A DNA stretch of 64,000 bases from Moringa oleifera (lineage: Eukaryota > Streptophyta > Magnoliopsida > Brassicales > Moringaceae). The first letter of the stretch is position 1. Every line of letters starts with the position of its first letter. This document shows positions 46,000 to 57,560 of the stretch, in pieces. The notes under the pieces were generated by a model. The model ran no database searches and had not been told where the DNA came from. It saw only the letters and a list, made by a program, of their open reading frames with translations. The position numbers and the translations under genes are program-made. The DNA is taken from NCBI GenBank assembly GCA_021397835.1, contig JAJFZO010000659.1, positions 930,501 to 994,500 on the forward strand, in the 5' to 3' direction.

Positions 46000-48300
46000 T
46001 ACGATCCTAATATTGAAAAGACAACAAAAAGATTTAGGAAGGAAGCTAAATTACAAAATCAACAAGAATCTTCACCTTCATCTCTCAGATTGAATTTAGC
46101 ACTTTAGTTGACTCATCTGGTGATTCTAAAATAGAACAAGACATAGCTAATGAAAAGAGAACTTTGAGGTACTTGGCTGCACCAAAAGTAAATTAGTGGC
46201 CACTCTGCATTCAATATCTAATTTTACAAGTACATTTTAAGTTAAGGTTTGATTTGATCAATTTGCTTCTTAAGTTTCACGATTTTGAGAATGAAGATCC
46301 TCACAGGCATATAAAGGAATTTCATATGGTGTGCTCAACCCTAAAACCTTAAGGAGTGACTAAAGAGTAGATCAAATTGCGTGCTTTTCCATTCTCACTT
46401 ACCGATAAAGCAAGGGATTGGTTTTTTTATTTATCTCCTTGTTCTATAAACATATGGACAGAGACGGTAAAATTATTTCTTGATAAATATTTTCCTACTT
46501 CATGAGCTACTAGCATTAGAAAGGAAATATATGGAATAAAACAGAAAAATGTTGAAACCTTTCATGAGTATTGGGAAAGATTTAAACAACTATGTACAAG
46601 TTATCCTCAACATAAAATTTTTTAACAACTTTTCATTCAATATTTTTATAAAAGATTAATGCCCATGGAAAGATGGATGATAGATGTAGCTAATAAAGGT
46701 GCTATAGTGAATAAAACTCTTCATGAGGTAAGAGATTTGATTTTCACCATGGTTGCTAACTTATAACAATTTATATTCAAATAAGATACATCTCTAAAAA
46801 GGATTAATAAGGTAAATATATCTTCCCTTGAAAATCAAATAGTTAATCTAACTTCTCTTGTTCAATAATTCACTGTAAGAAATATGCAACAAGTTAAACC
46901 TTATGGGATTAGTGCTGCTACTGGCCATCTAACTAACATGTGCCCTACACTTCAAGATGATCCCTATAAACATGTTAATGCAGTTAAAGGATTTCAAAAG
47001 AGACATGATCCTCATTGAAATGCATACAACCCAAAATAGAGGGATCATCCTAATTTTAATTATGGAGCAAAGACATTAATTTTAATCTAGATAGCCAATT
47101 CCACTACCATTACCCTATTTAAATTTAGGTATGTCTCTTAAATAAATTGTTAAATCACTTATAGCTAAAACATAACAACTTTAGCAGGAGACAAGAACAA
47201 GCATTAGAAAGTTAGAAGATCAAGTAGGTTAATTAGCATCTTCAATGAACATATTGGAATCTCAAGGAACATTGCCTTATAAACTACTGTCAACCCAAAA
47301 CAACTGCTAGTGCAATTACCTTGAGAAGTGGAATTGAGTTAAAATAACTTAGTAAGACCACCAGAGGATGCATCCCAATAGAAAAGACTGAAAAAGTAGT
47401 TCCTTAACAATAGCTTGATCAGCCTAAGGGACCCAATAGAGCAACCAAAAACTTTCATGTTAATTATTTCCCTCTAGATTATCTAAATCTTAAAAAAAAA
47501 AAAAGGGGGAAGGAAGAAAATGAGATTTTTAATACCTTTCGCAAGGTCAAAGTAAATATTCATTTACTTGATACAATTAAATAGGTACCTCGATATGCCA
47601 AAATTCTCAAGAAGTTATACACTAACAAGAGAAAACTAAAAGGTAATGAATTTGTAAGTATAAGGGAAATTGTTTCAGCTGTTATCCACAAAAAATTACC
47701 TCTTAAATGTAAGGACCCAGGTATCTTTAGTATTCTTTACAAAGCTGGTAATGTTAGGATTGAGAAAGTGATATTAGATCTAGGTGCTTCAATAAATGTC
47801 ATGCCATTATCTGTTTATTCATCTTTAAATCCTAGACCATTAAAAGAAAATGATGTGATTATTCAACTTGTTAATAGGTCTAATGTGTATCTTGAGGGAG
47901 TGTTGGAGGTTGTTTTAGTGTAAGTCAATGAATTGATTTTTTCTGCTAATTTGTATGTCTTAATAAGGAGGAAGATGATTCATCTAACTTATTAATTTTT
48001 CTCGGAATACCTTTTCTGAAAACATCTAAGACAAAAACTGATGTGCATTATGGTACACTCACAATGGAATTTGATGATGACATTATTAAATTTAATATTT
48101 ATAATGCCATGAGATATCTTAGTGGTTTGTCTTCTATTTTTGCTATGGATGTTATTGAACCTTTAACACAGAAAATTCTTAATTTAAGTGATGAAGATAA
48201 ATTAAAAGTTGTACTTAATAAGAGTTTCAATTTTGGAAGATCACAGAAAATCTTACAGAAGTTTACATTGGATTCTGACTTGCAAGATTGCAATTCATGA
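46000..48300 (+). pseudogene. Athila gag-protease remnant
   Basis: Gag blocks in order: LINLLLKFHDFENEDPHRHI, KEFHMVCSTLKP, LRAFPFSLTDKARDWFFYL, FLDKYFPTS, SIRKEIYGI, ETFHEYWERFKQLCTSYPQH, and LFIQYFYKRLMPMERWMID. The zinc knuckle near 46905-46950 has lost its first Cys pair (YGISAATGHLTNMCP). The protease ILDLGASINVMPLSVYSSL (about 47768-47825) keeps the Athila-type D-L-G-A-S. It is followed by NGTLTMEF-like YGTLTMEF and FNIYNAMRY (48043-48130). Several stops interrupt the reading. Identification of the Athila lineage by these blocks is firm. Confidence 0.85.
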
Positions 48301-48499
48301 ATTGAAATCACTACAACTTATGAGGTATGAGGTTTCTTATGTTGATTCACCTTTTTCTCACACAAAACTCCCTTCTTCTATTATACAGGCATAAAATTAG
48401 GAGCTAAAACCCCTATCAGATCATTTAAAATACAGTTTCTTAGGAGAAAAAGAGACTCTTCTAATCATAATCTCCAATAAAATCTCTATTTTGGAGGGA

Positions 48500-48760
48500 A
48501 AAAATTGATTCAAATACTTAAAGAGTATAAAGAAGCAATTTGTTGGACCATAACCGACATTAAGGGATTGAACCTTTCCACATGCATGCATAGGAAACTA
48601 TTAGAGGAAGATTGTACCCTCCAAGCAACCCCAACACAAATTAAATTTGTCTATGATGGAAGTTGTAAAGAAAAAGATCTTAAAACTTCTTGATGCAGGT
48701 ATGATCTATCCAAAATGTCTAGCCAAAGTCATTAAAGAAAGGCGTTTTTTGGGAGGTAAC
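48500..48760 (+). pseudogene. Athila pol stub with deletion junction
   Basis: The frame 48505-48693 reads LKEYKEAICWTITDIKGL, then STCMHRKLLEEDC, the start of Athila reverse transcriptase. It continues (48647 on, other frame) VVKKKILKLLDAGMIYP, and then jumps to KERRFLGGNPNF, a motif like the C-terminal end of Athila pol. All RT catalytic motifs, RNase H and integrase are missing, so several kilobases were deleted at about 48710. Confidence 0.7.
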
Positions 48761-50437
48761 CCAAATTTTAATTTTTTTTCTTCAATAATTTATTTTTATG
48801 ATTTTTTTATTTTAAAAAAGAGAAAAAAAAAAGATAAGGTCAATGGTTGAAAGCATATCACACTTTTCTAAGGGCAATATAATGAGCAACTTGAATGCAC
48901 CTAACAACAATTATCAAGAATGAAAATAAATCAGATAGCACTCCATAAAAGGATTAAATTTGATCCACCTTTCTCATTTCCTCAATAGTAAGTTTCTATG
49001 ATGCTCAATATATTTCGGGAAGTCTTCTACTCCTCTTGTTCTTTTATTATTCTTTTAGCATTTATTTTTGATGCATTAGGATAATGTATGATTTAGGTAT
49101 GAGGGAGTCTTTAACATACTATTTGTTTTTACTTTTTTATTTTTACCATTTTTTTTTGAAATATTAAAAATTCAAGAAAATTTTGCTCCTAAAGGTATTT
49201 AATTCGTGTTTGTGATTTCTTTTTTCTGATTTTAGATATTTCCAATGATTATTCCAAAAAAATAAAAGTTTTATGCGTGCAAAAATGATCTTGAGTTCTC
49301 ATTTACTGTACTATGATTATGATGGTATATTAAATTGAAAATTATAAGAGATCTAACACATATAACCGTTTTGGTGAGTTTTGGGCTAATGAAACATATA
49401 TTACATTATACTCAATTTTCTTCTTTGTGTGTGTCATATATAGTTGATTTTTTTAGAACTTGCTTTGTCATACATGTCGAATCATTCCTTTGAAGGATTA
49501 TATGCATTGAAACAATAAGGGTATTTAGGTTAAACCATTTTTTATTTTTATTTTTTTGACATTTTTAGCCTTTTTTAAAAAGCCTACCATATTCAAATAC
49601 TCCTAGAATAAGAGACCAACTTTAACCCTTAGCCTTTTCTTTGGAATTTAACCATGATACAAGCCATAATAAACTATTTTGTTGATTTCTATCCCTTTTG
49701 AACCTTGAATTAAAGGATTATATGAGCTCATTCACATGAAGCTTTCACTTATCTTAAGAAAGATTGCTAAATAGGAATCAATAATTTAAGTTATAATGAA
49801 AAAGAAAAAGAAAAAAATCTAAGAAAGATTGAGAGGAAAAAAAAAAGAAAGAAAAAACATCTAAGAAGGAATATATATAAAAAAAAAAAAAAAAGTGGTA
49901 CAAATTCTCATTACTTGCATGTATGTAATGTGATTAAAGCAATCTTATGATGTTACTTTATAAAGTTTGTGCGAAAAAAGGTTTTGTATGATTTTTTCAA
50001 TTCCATTAACCCAAAATTTCTTTATCATACCTTACCTAAGCCCCATTACAATCCATTTTAAAACCTTTAGATTCTTGCATTTTAATTCATTCATTGGTAA
50101 AAAAGATATGATATATAAGCAAGCCTATCATAAATTTTTCTACGTATTGACTTGAGAGCTTATTAAAATATTTCCCTAAAACACTTCGAGTGAGTTGAGT
50201 GTATCTAAGGTGAAGCTGTTAGATCTTATGCATTTTAAGTTCAATAAAATCTCTAAGGTGATTACTGATCATCTGTGTTATTTACAAGAATTTTTTTATG
50301 ATCTTATATTTTAATGCATGAAAAAAGTATATTATTTTGGATGAGCAAAAGAAGAAGAAATAAGGATGATGAGGTGAGATGATGAGCTTGAATTATTGTA
50401 TGCTTGACGAGAAGTATTATTTAAGTGTGAAAAAATT
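48761..50437 (+). other. Athila 3' internal region
   Basis: AT-rich, with poly(A) runs (49847-49895). No envelope-like frame could be recognised. The frame 49967-50155 matches nothing I know. It ends in the 3' LTR. Confidence 0.5.
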
Positions 50438-51592
50438 TGATGGAATGCAATAGTCATATATATTGTTATATTTCCTCATGTTTTTGTTGGTTGTAAATAA
50501 TTAAATCTTGGATTCTTACTGCATTTTATATTTAGTATGGTGAATTAAAGAATTCAACTAAAATGAACTCAAATTCACTTGATTTGAAGATAAAAAGTTG
50601 GATTTTAAAAAATGTGGATGAACTAGAAGATGTCTTTGGATAAGGCGTTGGCAAACTTAATTGCATTAAAATTTTACTGAAGCATGACTTTATCTTTTAT
50701 TTTAAAAGTGATTCTAGAAATTTTATCTGTATCCTAACTTGTCTTTAAGAATCCTAGTTAAAATAAGATATTAGGTTTAGGAAGAGGTAGTTCTTTGAAG
50801 GGAACATCTAGAATTTATTTTCTACTTTCTTATTTTCTTAGGACTTTTTTCTCATGGATTGCTAAACATCTTTTCCAGTGAAAGGATAATAAAGGGTTTG
50901 ATTCTTCAAGATTGTGAGATCTAACTAATGTTATTAGTTTTTTTATTTCTTTATTGTTTATATATCTTCTGTGCTTGTTGAAATTATTCTTTTAGTTAAT
51001 TGCAATAAAAAGGGCCCTTTGTTTAATCATTAAGATAATAAATTGATAGAACTTTAAATTCGTAATTGTTTAAATGTTCTAATATAAGTGGTAAATAAAA
51101 TAGTTGATTATAAAACTGGTTTTCAATTTATATTATGAAAATATATAGTCTAATTTAAATAAATTTATACATGTGTTTGTTGGCTAGAATTGATAGTTTC
51201 TTTAATATTTAATGTTATTGGTAAATCGAATCCTAAAATCGTGTCTAAGATTATTTATTGACAAGAGAAACAATTAGAGATCATATCTTAATTTTCAAAG
51301 AAGTAAGAAAAAATTGATTGTTAGGTCGTACCAATAACCATAACTAATTCGGTGAAGATCAAAAGATTTTTGTTTTTGCATCGATGATCAATTTTTAAAT
51401 CAAACATAAAATTACTCATTTGATTAGATCTTTTATTACATTGATTTTTTTATTACTTTTAATTCTTTAAATTTTTTTTATTTTAAAAGAAATGAATTTA
51501 ACCATTTTTCGTAAAAACGACCTTATTTATATATATTACAGTTTAATTTTTATTTTTCAAGTAAAAATTTTATTAGTTGATCTCGACAACCA
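50438..51592 (+). repeat. Athila 3' LTR
   Basis: This aligns with the 5' LTR along its length, with many substitutions and small gaps and without the 282-base duplication. It starts TGATGGAATGCAATAG and ends CGACAACCA. Confidence 0.85.
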
Positions 51593-52190
51593 ACTAAGAC
51601 ATGAGATGAGTTAATGTTTTTGGCAAGGAAGTCATATGGGTTACCAGCTCTGAAAGATCAATTCATGGTTACGACAAGGCAAACTCAAAAATAGAGATTA
51701 AGAAATGAAACTCACCTAAAAAGCACCTTCCGAGAGAAAAACTTGATGGTCAAGCGAAGTGGAGAAACTCTGATAGAGGCAATGAGTAAAACAATAGTCA
51801 CCTTCGCCATGTAAAAAGACTGATTCCACATTCGACGATGGAGATCTCTAGCCTAACACGAGCCCAAGTGAGACTGCCATCAGTCTAGACCTCTTCTCTT
51901 TCACTCATCAAAGTACCAAGATGCACTGGCAATCACCAGGAGCACTTAATGGGGGCAGATGTTAATTTGGACTCGGACGCATTAACTTCCAAAGCTCTAC
52001 TTAATAGGCACACTAGTCCAATCCAAATACTGAAAATGGCCCAAAAGCAACCCATAACTCATCCGTAGTCTAAGGACCAAAGCTAACCCACCAAGGCACA
52101 AGTAATGTGGCAAACCTTCCCTGTACCACATTAATAGCTCTTTCACTTCATGATAAGAAAAGTCAGACGATGATCGTAAACCACAATTGA
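51593..52190 (+). mobile_element. Tat element 3' end: accessory ORF 5' part, polypurine tract, LTR start
   Basis: AATGGGGGCAGA (51948-51959) followed by TGTTAATTTGG has the form of a polypurine tract and LTR start in plus orientation. The 51593-51815 segment may encode, on the minus strand, the N-terminal part of the antisense ORF cut by the Athila insertion. The downstream LTR boundary was not found. Confidence 0.4.
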
Positions 52191-52785
52191 ATATCTAAAA
52201 TCGAAATAACTAATGGCTCCGGGCATTCAATTTTGCAGGGATATTGAACAACGCATTCAATTTGGATGACTCAACGCTTTTTCTGATTTCAGGGATGTTG
52301 TCCGTTTGAATTTTTGAGATTCTTAACCATTGAAAATTTTGGTAACCCCATGTTTTGATTATTTTGCCCTAATGAGCATTCAATAAACAATCCAGATGCC
52401 ATTGAGCCTCTTTCCTATTTACTTGCCATTGCATTATTTTCACTCAAAAACATTTTTTTCTTTTTAGTGAAAAATCAAATCAGGGTTTGTCATATAGCAG
52501 TCAAGCACTATAATACTTCCCTCAGCATCTTCAGTTTTGCTTATTGACAACAATTTTATTTTGAAGTTCTTTCGTAAGTGTCAATCCATGGGCGCGATTT
52601 ATTAACATATATAAAGCATTTCCAAAATTCTGCATCATTAGATCCAAATCATTGCTATTATTTAAATAAAAAAATTGAACACAAATTAACCTAGTGCACA
52701 TAACATTATTATTGGCATTGGTAGTGGTAATGGAATCTCTGATGGATGGAGAAATAAATACCAATGGGGGAACAAAAATAAAAGT
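52191..52785. other. spacer and 3' flank of the LTPG gene
   Basis: AT-rich. It should contain the 3' UTR of the minus-strand lipid transfer protein gene. No other gene was recognised. Confidence 0.5.
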
Positions 52786-54140
52786 CTAAAAGAATGGCAT
52801 GAGAAGAGCAATGGATAAGCCAATAAGAGAGAACAGAGGAGAGCCTCCTGCAATATGTGAAGCTCCATTTCGGTTGTTTCCTGCTGAAGGGCTCGCAGCT
52901 AGTCCTCCTGGCGCTTCAGCACCTGGCAATAACATATTCTCAGCTCAACCCAGAAAAAAAAAAACAAAAACGAAAATCAACTGGAAGCAGTGAATGGTTT
53001 TAACATGCTAATCTCATCTGGTTATTCAACCTAAAACTGAAGAAACTGATGAACAGTTGAGAAAGAGGAATAGGAACCTGGGGATGTAGACCCTTCATCT
53101 GCCATTGGAGCTCCAACTGGAATACCCAAAACTGTACAAGTGGAAAGATAAAGACTTGAGGACTAAACCCAACCATCATTCTACACAATTTCAATCAATC
53201 GTTTCCAAATTAAATGCGGCCTTTCACACAGTCTAAATCCAGACGGCTTGTTTTTCACTTTCTCTTTTTTGATTTACTTCTGCAACATGGTATCCACAGA
53301 CGAGCACGTGAACCATCGCTGTTATCATTTTTCTTTTTGGGAAAACAAAACCACGCAACGGCTCTCAAATGACCGACAGCAATCAAAACGGGAAAGCAGG
53401 CAGCTCGCTTTTCTATGCTCCTTGCCCTTCTCTTTCCCCGTTGATTGCTCTCTCAAATTTTTAATTTTCTCATTGATTATACCATCGAAGCTATGAGATT
53501 TTGAAATAAGATCTTGAAATTTATGGCACTGATATTTATTTTTCAGATTATGAACAGAATATAGGTCATTTTTTTGTTTATTTTTACAATTTAAATTCAT
53601 CTGCTCATGTGTTTCTTCAAGATAAAGAAATCTGCAATATCCTCTCTAAGGATAAACTCAGGAAATTTCTAGATTTCTTACGGTGATCTGCTTTTCTAGT
53701 AGAAATTAAAAGATCTTGGGAAAGAAAAGACTGGAGAGAGAGAGAGAGAGAGTACCTGAGCACAAGCTAGGAGACGGCGTAGTAACGCCACAGACAGAAG
53801 GAAGCTTCAGAGCTCTGTTCATGTCGATGTCGAAGCCATACTGCTTGGCGACGCTACCACCGAGCAGATAGCACAAGCACTGGGGCGAGCTCTCCACGAG
53901 CCCCGCCAGCTCAGGGCAGCACGCGGCATCCGGCTTCGTGGCGTTGCTTCCGGCTTCAACGTACGACAAGCAATCCGACATGTTCAACAGATTGGTCATA
54001 CAGTCCGGCATGGGCGCCTCCGCAGGGGAGTTGCTCATCGGCTGAGGCACCGGAGCTGAAGCCGGTCCCGACGCCCCACAGAATGTTATAGCAAAGGATG
54101 TAGCGATGAGGACAGTGACGATCATCTGAGTGGCGGCCAT
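52786..54140 (-). CDS. GPI-anchored non-specific lipid transfer protein (LTPG / xylogen-like)
   Basis: Three exons on the minus strand (54140-53756, 53131-53078, 52922-52786) with GT-AG introns, both phase 1, join to a 191-residue protein. Residues 1-24 are a signal peptide (MIVTVLIATSFAITFCGASG), then a Pro/Ala spacer (PASAPVPQPMS). The eight-cysteine nsLTP domain follows: DCMTNLLN, DCLSYV, ACCPEL, QCLCYLL, SVCGV, SLCS. After VLGIPVGAP comes a Ser/Gly/Ala linker and a hydrophobic tail (PLFSLIGLSIALLMPFF), the usual GPI-attachment signal. All eight Cys are present and the gene looks functional. Such proteins sit on the outer plasma membrane and carry lipids to the wall or cuticle, and xylogens promote tracheary differentiation. 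The start is the ATG before the signal peptide. An upstream in-frame ATG (54239) would bury the signal and is rejected. Confidence 0.92.
53734..53752. repeat. (GA)n microsatellite at the LTPG intron 1 donor
   Basis: Nineteen bases of GA repeat lie immediately inside intron 1. On the transcribed strand they form a CT run starting within a few bases of the donor. Confidence 0.9.
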
Positions 54141-54305
54141 TTTGTGCTGGGATCTGAAGGATGAGCAGCAGCAAGTAGCTATGGGTGTGCCAGCGAGCGT
54201 CGAGCACTCAGTCTGTGGAAGAGAAATAAATAATGGCAATTGTATAATATGAGTCCATAGAATGGAGGGATGGATAGCGCCTTAACTTTTAGTAGCCGAA
54301 ATTGT

Positions 54306-54332
54306 AATAAATATAGGTGGTAACAACCACCT
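54306..54332 (-). promoter_or_regulatory. LTPG promoter: TATA-like box and ACCACC inverted repeat
   Basis: On the minus strand TATATTTA (54314-54307) lies about 170 bases before the start codon. Directly upstream is GGTGGT AACA ACCACC (54316-54331), a perfect 6-base inverted repeat with a 4-base loop. Its CACC cores resemble AC-type sites bound by MYB factors in xylem and wall genes. That is a resemblance only. Confidence 0.4.
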
Positions 54333-54399
54333 ACTGCCAGTTGTTTTTTCTTTTCTTTTTTCAAATGTAAATACTAAATACATGTAATTTTTTAAAAAT

Positions 54400-57300
54400 A
54401 AAAATAAAATTAAGACAAATGGTAAAAAGGGTAAAAACTTACAGTTAATGTTTATTTGGGTAAAGGTTAAATTGAGACAAATAGTTATGTAAAATCTTTA
54501 GACTTATTTTTTTAAATAAATTTAAAAATTTAAAAATTCCTCAATCAAATATTAATTTATTAATTTATATTAATTTAATAATTTTTAATAACAAATTTTA
54601 TTTTGAAATTTTTATTAAATTAAAAAATACTCAAATTATTATCACAAAAATGTAATTTATTGAGTACTAAAAATATATTTTTAAAATTTTTGTTGTTAAA
54701 GGTTTGAAAAATCATTAAAAATTTAAATAATAAAAATACTCTTAAGTTTTACAATTTTTTTTAAATTAAGATATAATTTAAATACAATCAATAGATCATA
54801 ATTTATCTAAAAATCTTTTCAAGGTTAAAATGTATTTGGAGAGAGAAAGTAAATTTTAAGATTTTATATAATATTTATTTTATTTATTTTTTATTATAAA
54901 TAAAATTTAAATTTTTTATTTTTATTAAATTTCATTTAAAACAATTTTTTTAAAAAAATAAAAACTATAAACTAAAAATAAATCCCAGAAAAAATTACTA
55001 ATATTATAAATAATCAATAATTTTTATTATAATAAAATATTTCAATTTAAAATAGATAAAAATGTGAAAACCTGATTCGATGATGCTAGGGATGGCAACG
55101 GATCGGGTACTTGTGCATTCAAAAAATCTCAAATCTAAACTCGATCAAAACATATATACCCTAACTCCTTTCAAATTTGTTTAAGAAATTAATTTTAATA
55201 TCCAAATCTATCTCAAATCTATTTATAATTATCCATATGCTATCCGAATCTGTTTAAACCCATTCATTATATTTATATATTTAAATATATTTCTTAAATT
55301 TAATAAGATAATTTTTTATTAATTAATAAAATTTTAAAATGTAAATTTAAAATTAAATATTATTAAATTTTAAATTAAAAAAATTTAATATATTAATATA
55401 ATTATGTAAACGAGTTTGAATAACAAATATTTAAAAATTAAAATTAAATCCAACTCGAACTCAATTCGAGTATTAAAATTTGAATTTGAACCCACCCAAA
55501 TCTGATCAAGTATTACCTGAACCCATTCTATTAACATTTGGTAAGATCGGGTAACGCATAGCAAAGTGCATGTGGGTAGTTGTATTGTATAAGTTTGGGG
55601 GTTTCCTAGAGGCAGAGTGGGAGGTTGATGCCATGTTGACATTGCAATGAAAGCATTCAATGTGCGCTGTGCAAAGAAGAAAGAGCAGTCTACCCCATCA
55701 CTTTGGCATCTTTAATTCCTGCTGTTTCTTTTTGTGTAATGGCATCTGTTTATGGTTGAAGGAGCTGCCCATTTTATTCAAGCATTATCAGCCAACATCA
55801 TAGTTTTTGCCTTTACAAAAGTACTCGCAACCTAAATCATAATAATTGCATCAAATTCAATTTTGTGCCAAGCCTTAGTCAAAGATTTATTACTTCATAC
55901 AATTATATTAATTGTCATACATTTAAATTTGATGTCAGATATCAAAATTTTTTTAATGAAAAGTTGATATGTGATAATTTAATATGATAAATAGTTTATT
56001 TTTTTATTTTTAAAAATAAAAGTGATATAAAATTTTTATATTTATTTTATTTTATCAATTAAACTTTCATGTTTAATGGGCAATAAATCTATCAATTTGG
56101 TTCAAATTAGACATTTTCTCAAAATGAAAGTTAAAATTATTTTTTTATTAAAATATTTTTAAAATAACTCAAATAAAATTTTTACTTTATTTTAGATGTA
56201 TTTTTTAAATTTAAATATTTTTAATGTAAAATCTATTTTTTATGAGTTTTACAAAATTTTGATAATATAAATTTGAAAATATTTTTTTGTACTTGTAAAA
56301 TTTTTTTAAAAATTTTATAACGATAGCTTGAATATATTTTCATATTTTCAAAAAAATTAAATTAAAATTTATTATATAATATCTTCAATAAAAATATCTT
56401 TAAATTTTAAAATTTTAAAATAAATTTTAAATTATTATTTTTTAAATATAAAATATAATTGATAATTTTGGATAGTTTTGTGAAATTTTTATTTTCATTT
56501 TTTATTTCACATTACATGTAAATTATAAAAATATTTTTTAAATTTTTTTTCAAAATATTGGACATGAATTCAGATAAAACAAATATTCAATCTTTAAATT
56601 TGATAAAGAAAAAAGTGATCAATCAGAAAGAAAAATTAGATTTTTGAGTTGTAAAAGCTTTGGAATTCCAAAGTGAAAGATGAAAATTGAGGTGTTGGTT
56701 GTCTGACACGTTTCATGTGACCAGCTCTCACGTCTACACAACAACCACAATTAATATCATAAAAGTAGGCAATTAATTACAATTAATTTTTAATTTTTTT
56801 AAAAAAAAATTATTAACTAAATAAATAATTTAATTAAAAATAAAAAGGATTCACAATTAATACAAGTCAGGTTCCGACAACCGTCCTTGTTCTGCAAAAT
56901 GAAATGTCAGCTCCCCATTTCTTTTAGGTTTTTATTAAGTTAATAATAAATGATAATTTAATAATTTATATTTTATATTTTATATTAATATAATAAATTA
57001 TAAATATTTTTTAATATTTATTAAAAATTCAATATTAAATTAAAATAATAAAAAAAATTAATTCCCTTATATCCTGATTGGTTGGCACAGCAATAAAACC
57101 AAATGGGTTGAAGGTCATCCCTTCACTATCAAAATTAACTGTCAATAGGTAATTGTTGGCCGCTGTGCGCCAGACTTCAATCTTGCATACGCATCAATTC
57201 TATATGTCAGCGTCCCAAAAATCGTTTTTATGTTCAAAACGATTTCTCCCATGTCTCCATGGCTCAGTTTTTATAGTCCAGAGGCGCACAAATTTTACCA

Positions 57301-57560
57301 TCTAGCATCATCTAAATTCTTATTTACTATTTTACATGCAATGAACTATTTTATTATATAATAAAATTATTTTTTATTATTTTAAAAAAATAGTTGAAGG
57401 TTTAATTTTACAAAATTTTGATTTTATTTATTTTTATAAGTTTTTAATTATTTTTAAATGATTTAATGAATTCTTTATTATGATTTCCATAAAATTATAA
57501 ATAAAATTATTTAAGTATTTTTAAAATTATTTAATATAACTCTTCATCCAGGATTCTTAA
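54400..57560. other. AT-rich spacer upstream of LTPG
   Basis: No gene was recognised. The stretch 54500-55080 and 55900-56660 is almost pure A/T. At 55086 CTAGGGATGGCAACGGATC begins a block of GGATCGGGTAC, AACTCGATC and GATCGGGTAA motifs to about 55560. These are typical of plant 'GGGTACCCG'-rich MITE or hAT-derived repeats, but only one end is visible. From 56670 to 57300 the sequence is less AT-rich with no frame or motif I can name. Confidence 0.5.

Larger units (their letters stand above)
44439..51592 (+). mobile_element. Athila-type Ty3 retrotransposon, internally deleted
   Basis: LTRs lie at 44439-45912 and 50438-51592, starting TGATRGAATGCA and ending CGAYAACCA. The base run right after the 5' LTR lines up with the Athila primer-binding region (TGGCGCCGTTGCCGGG type) but reads TGACATTATTACCAAG. 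Gag and protease (46190-48290) are Athila-like, while most of pol is missing. Left flank GAGAC (44434-44438) and right flank AAGAC (51596-51600) differ by one base and would be the target duplication if three extra bases follow the LTR, so this is unproven. The insertion lies in the antisense ORF of the surrounding Tat element. Confidence 0.85.
39555..52190 (+). mobile_element. 5'-truncated Tat-lineage Ty3 retrotransposon, interrupted by an Athila element
   Basis: The layout on the plus strand is pol remnant, tandem repeats, minus-strand accessory ORF, then (after the nested 44439-51592 element) a polypurine-like AATGGGGGCAGA at 51948-51959. This is followed at once by TGTTAATTTGGACTC, the likely start of the 3' LTR. 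Sense pol, 3' tandem repeats and an antisense ORF are a known Tat arrangement. The 5' LTR was not found. The LTR end near 52190 is a guess. Confidence 0.55.

Noticed and set aside
48761..50437. Envelope-like ORF in the Athila 3' region
   Set aside because: Some Athila elements carry one, but the frames here are short, AT-rich and without membrane or coiled-coil pattern.
52799..52993. Plus-strand frame over LTPG exon 3
   Set aside because: It is the antisense shadow of exon 3, which splices correctly on the minus strand and encodes the GPI tail.
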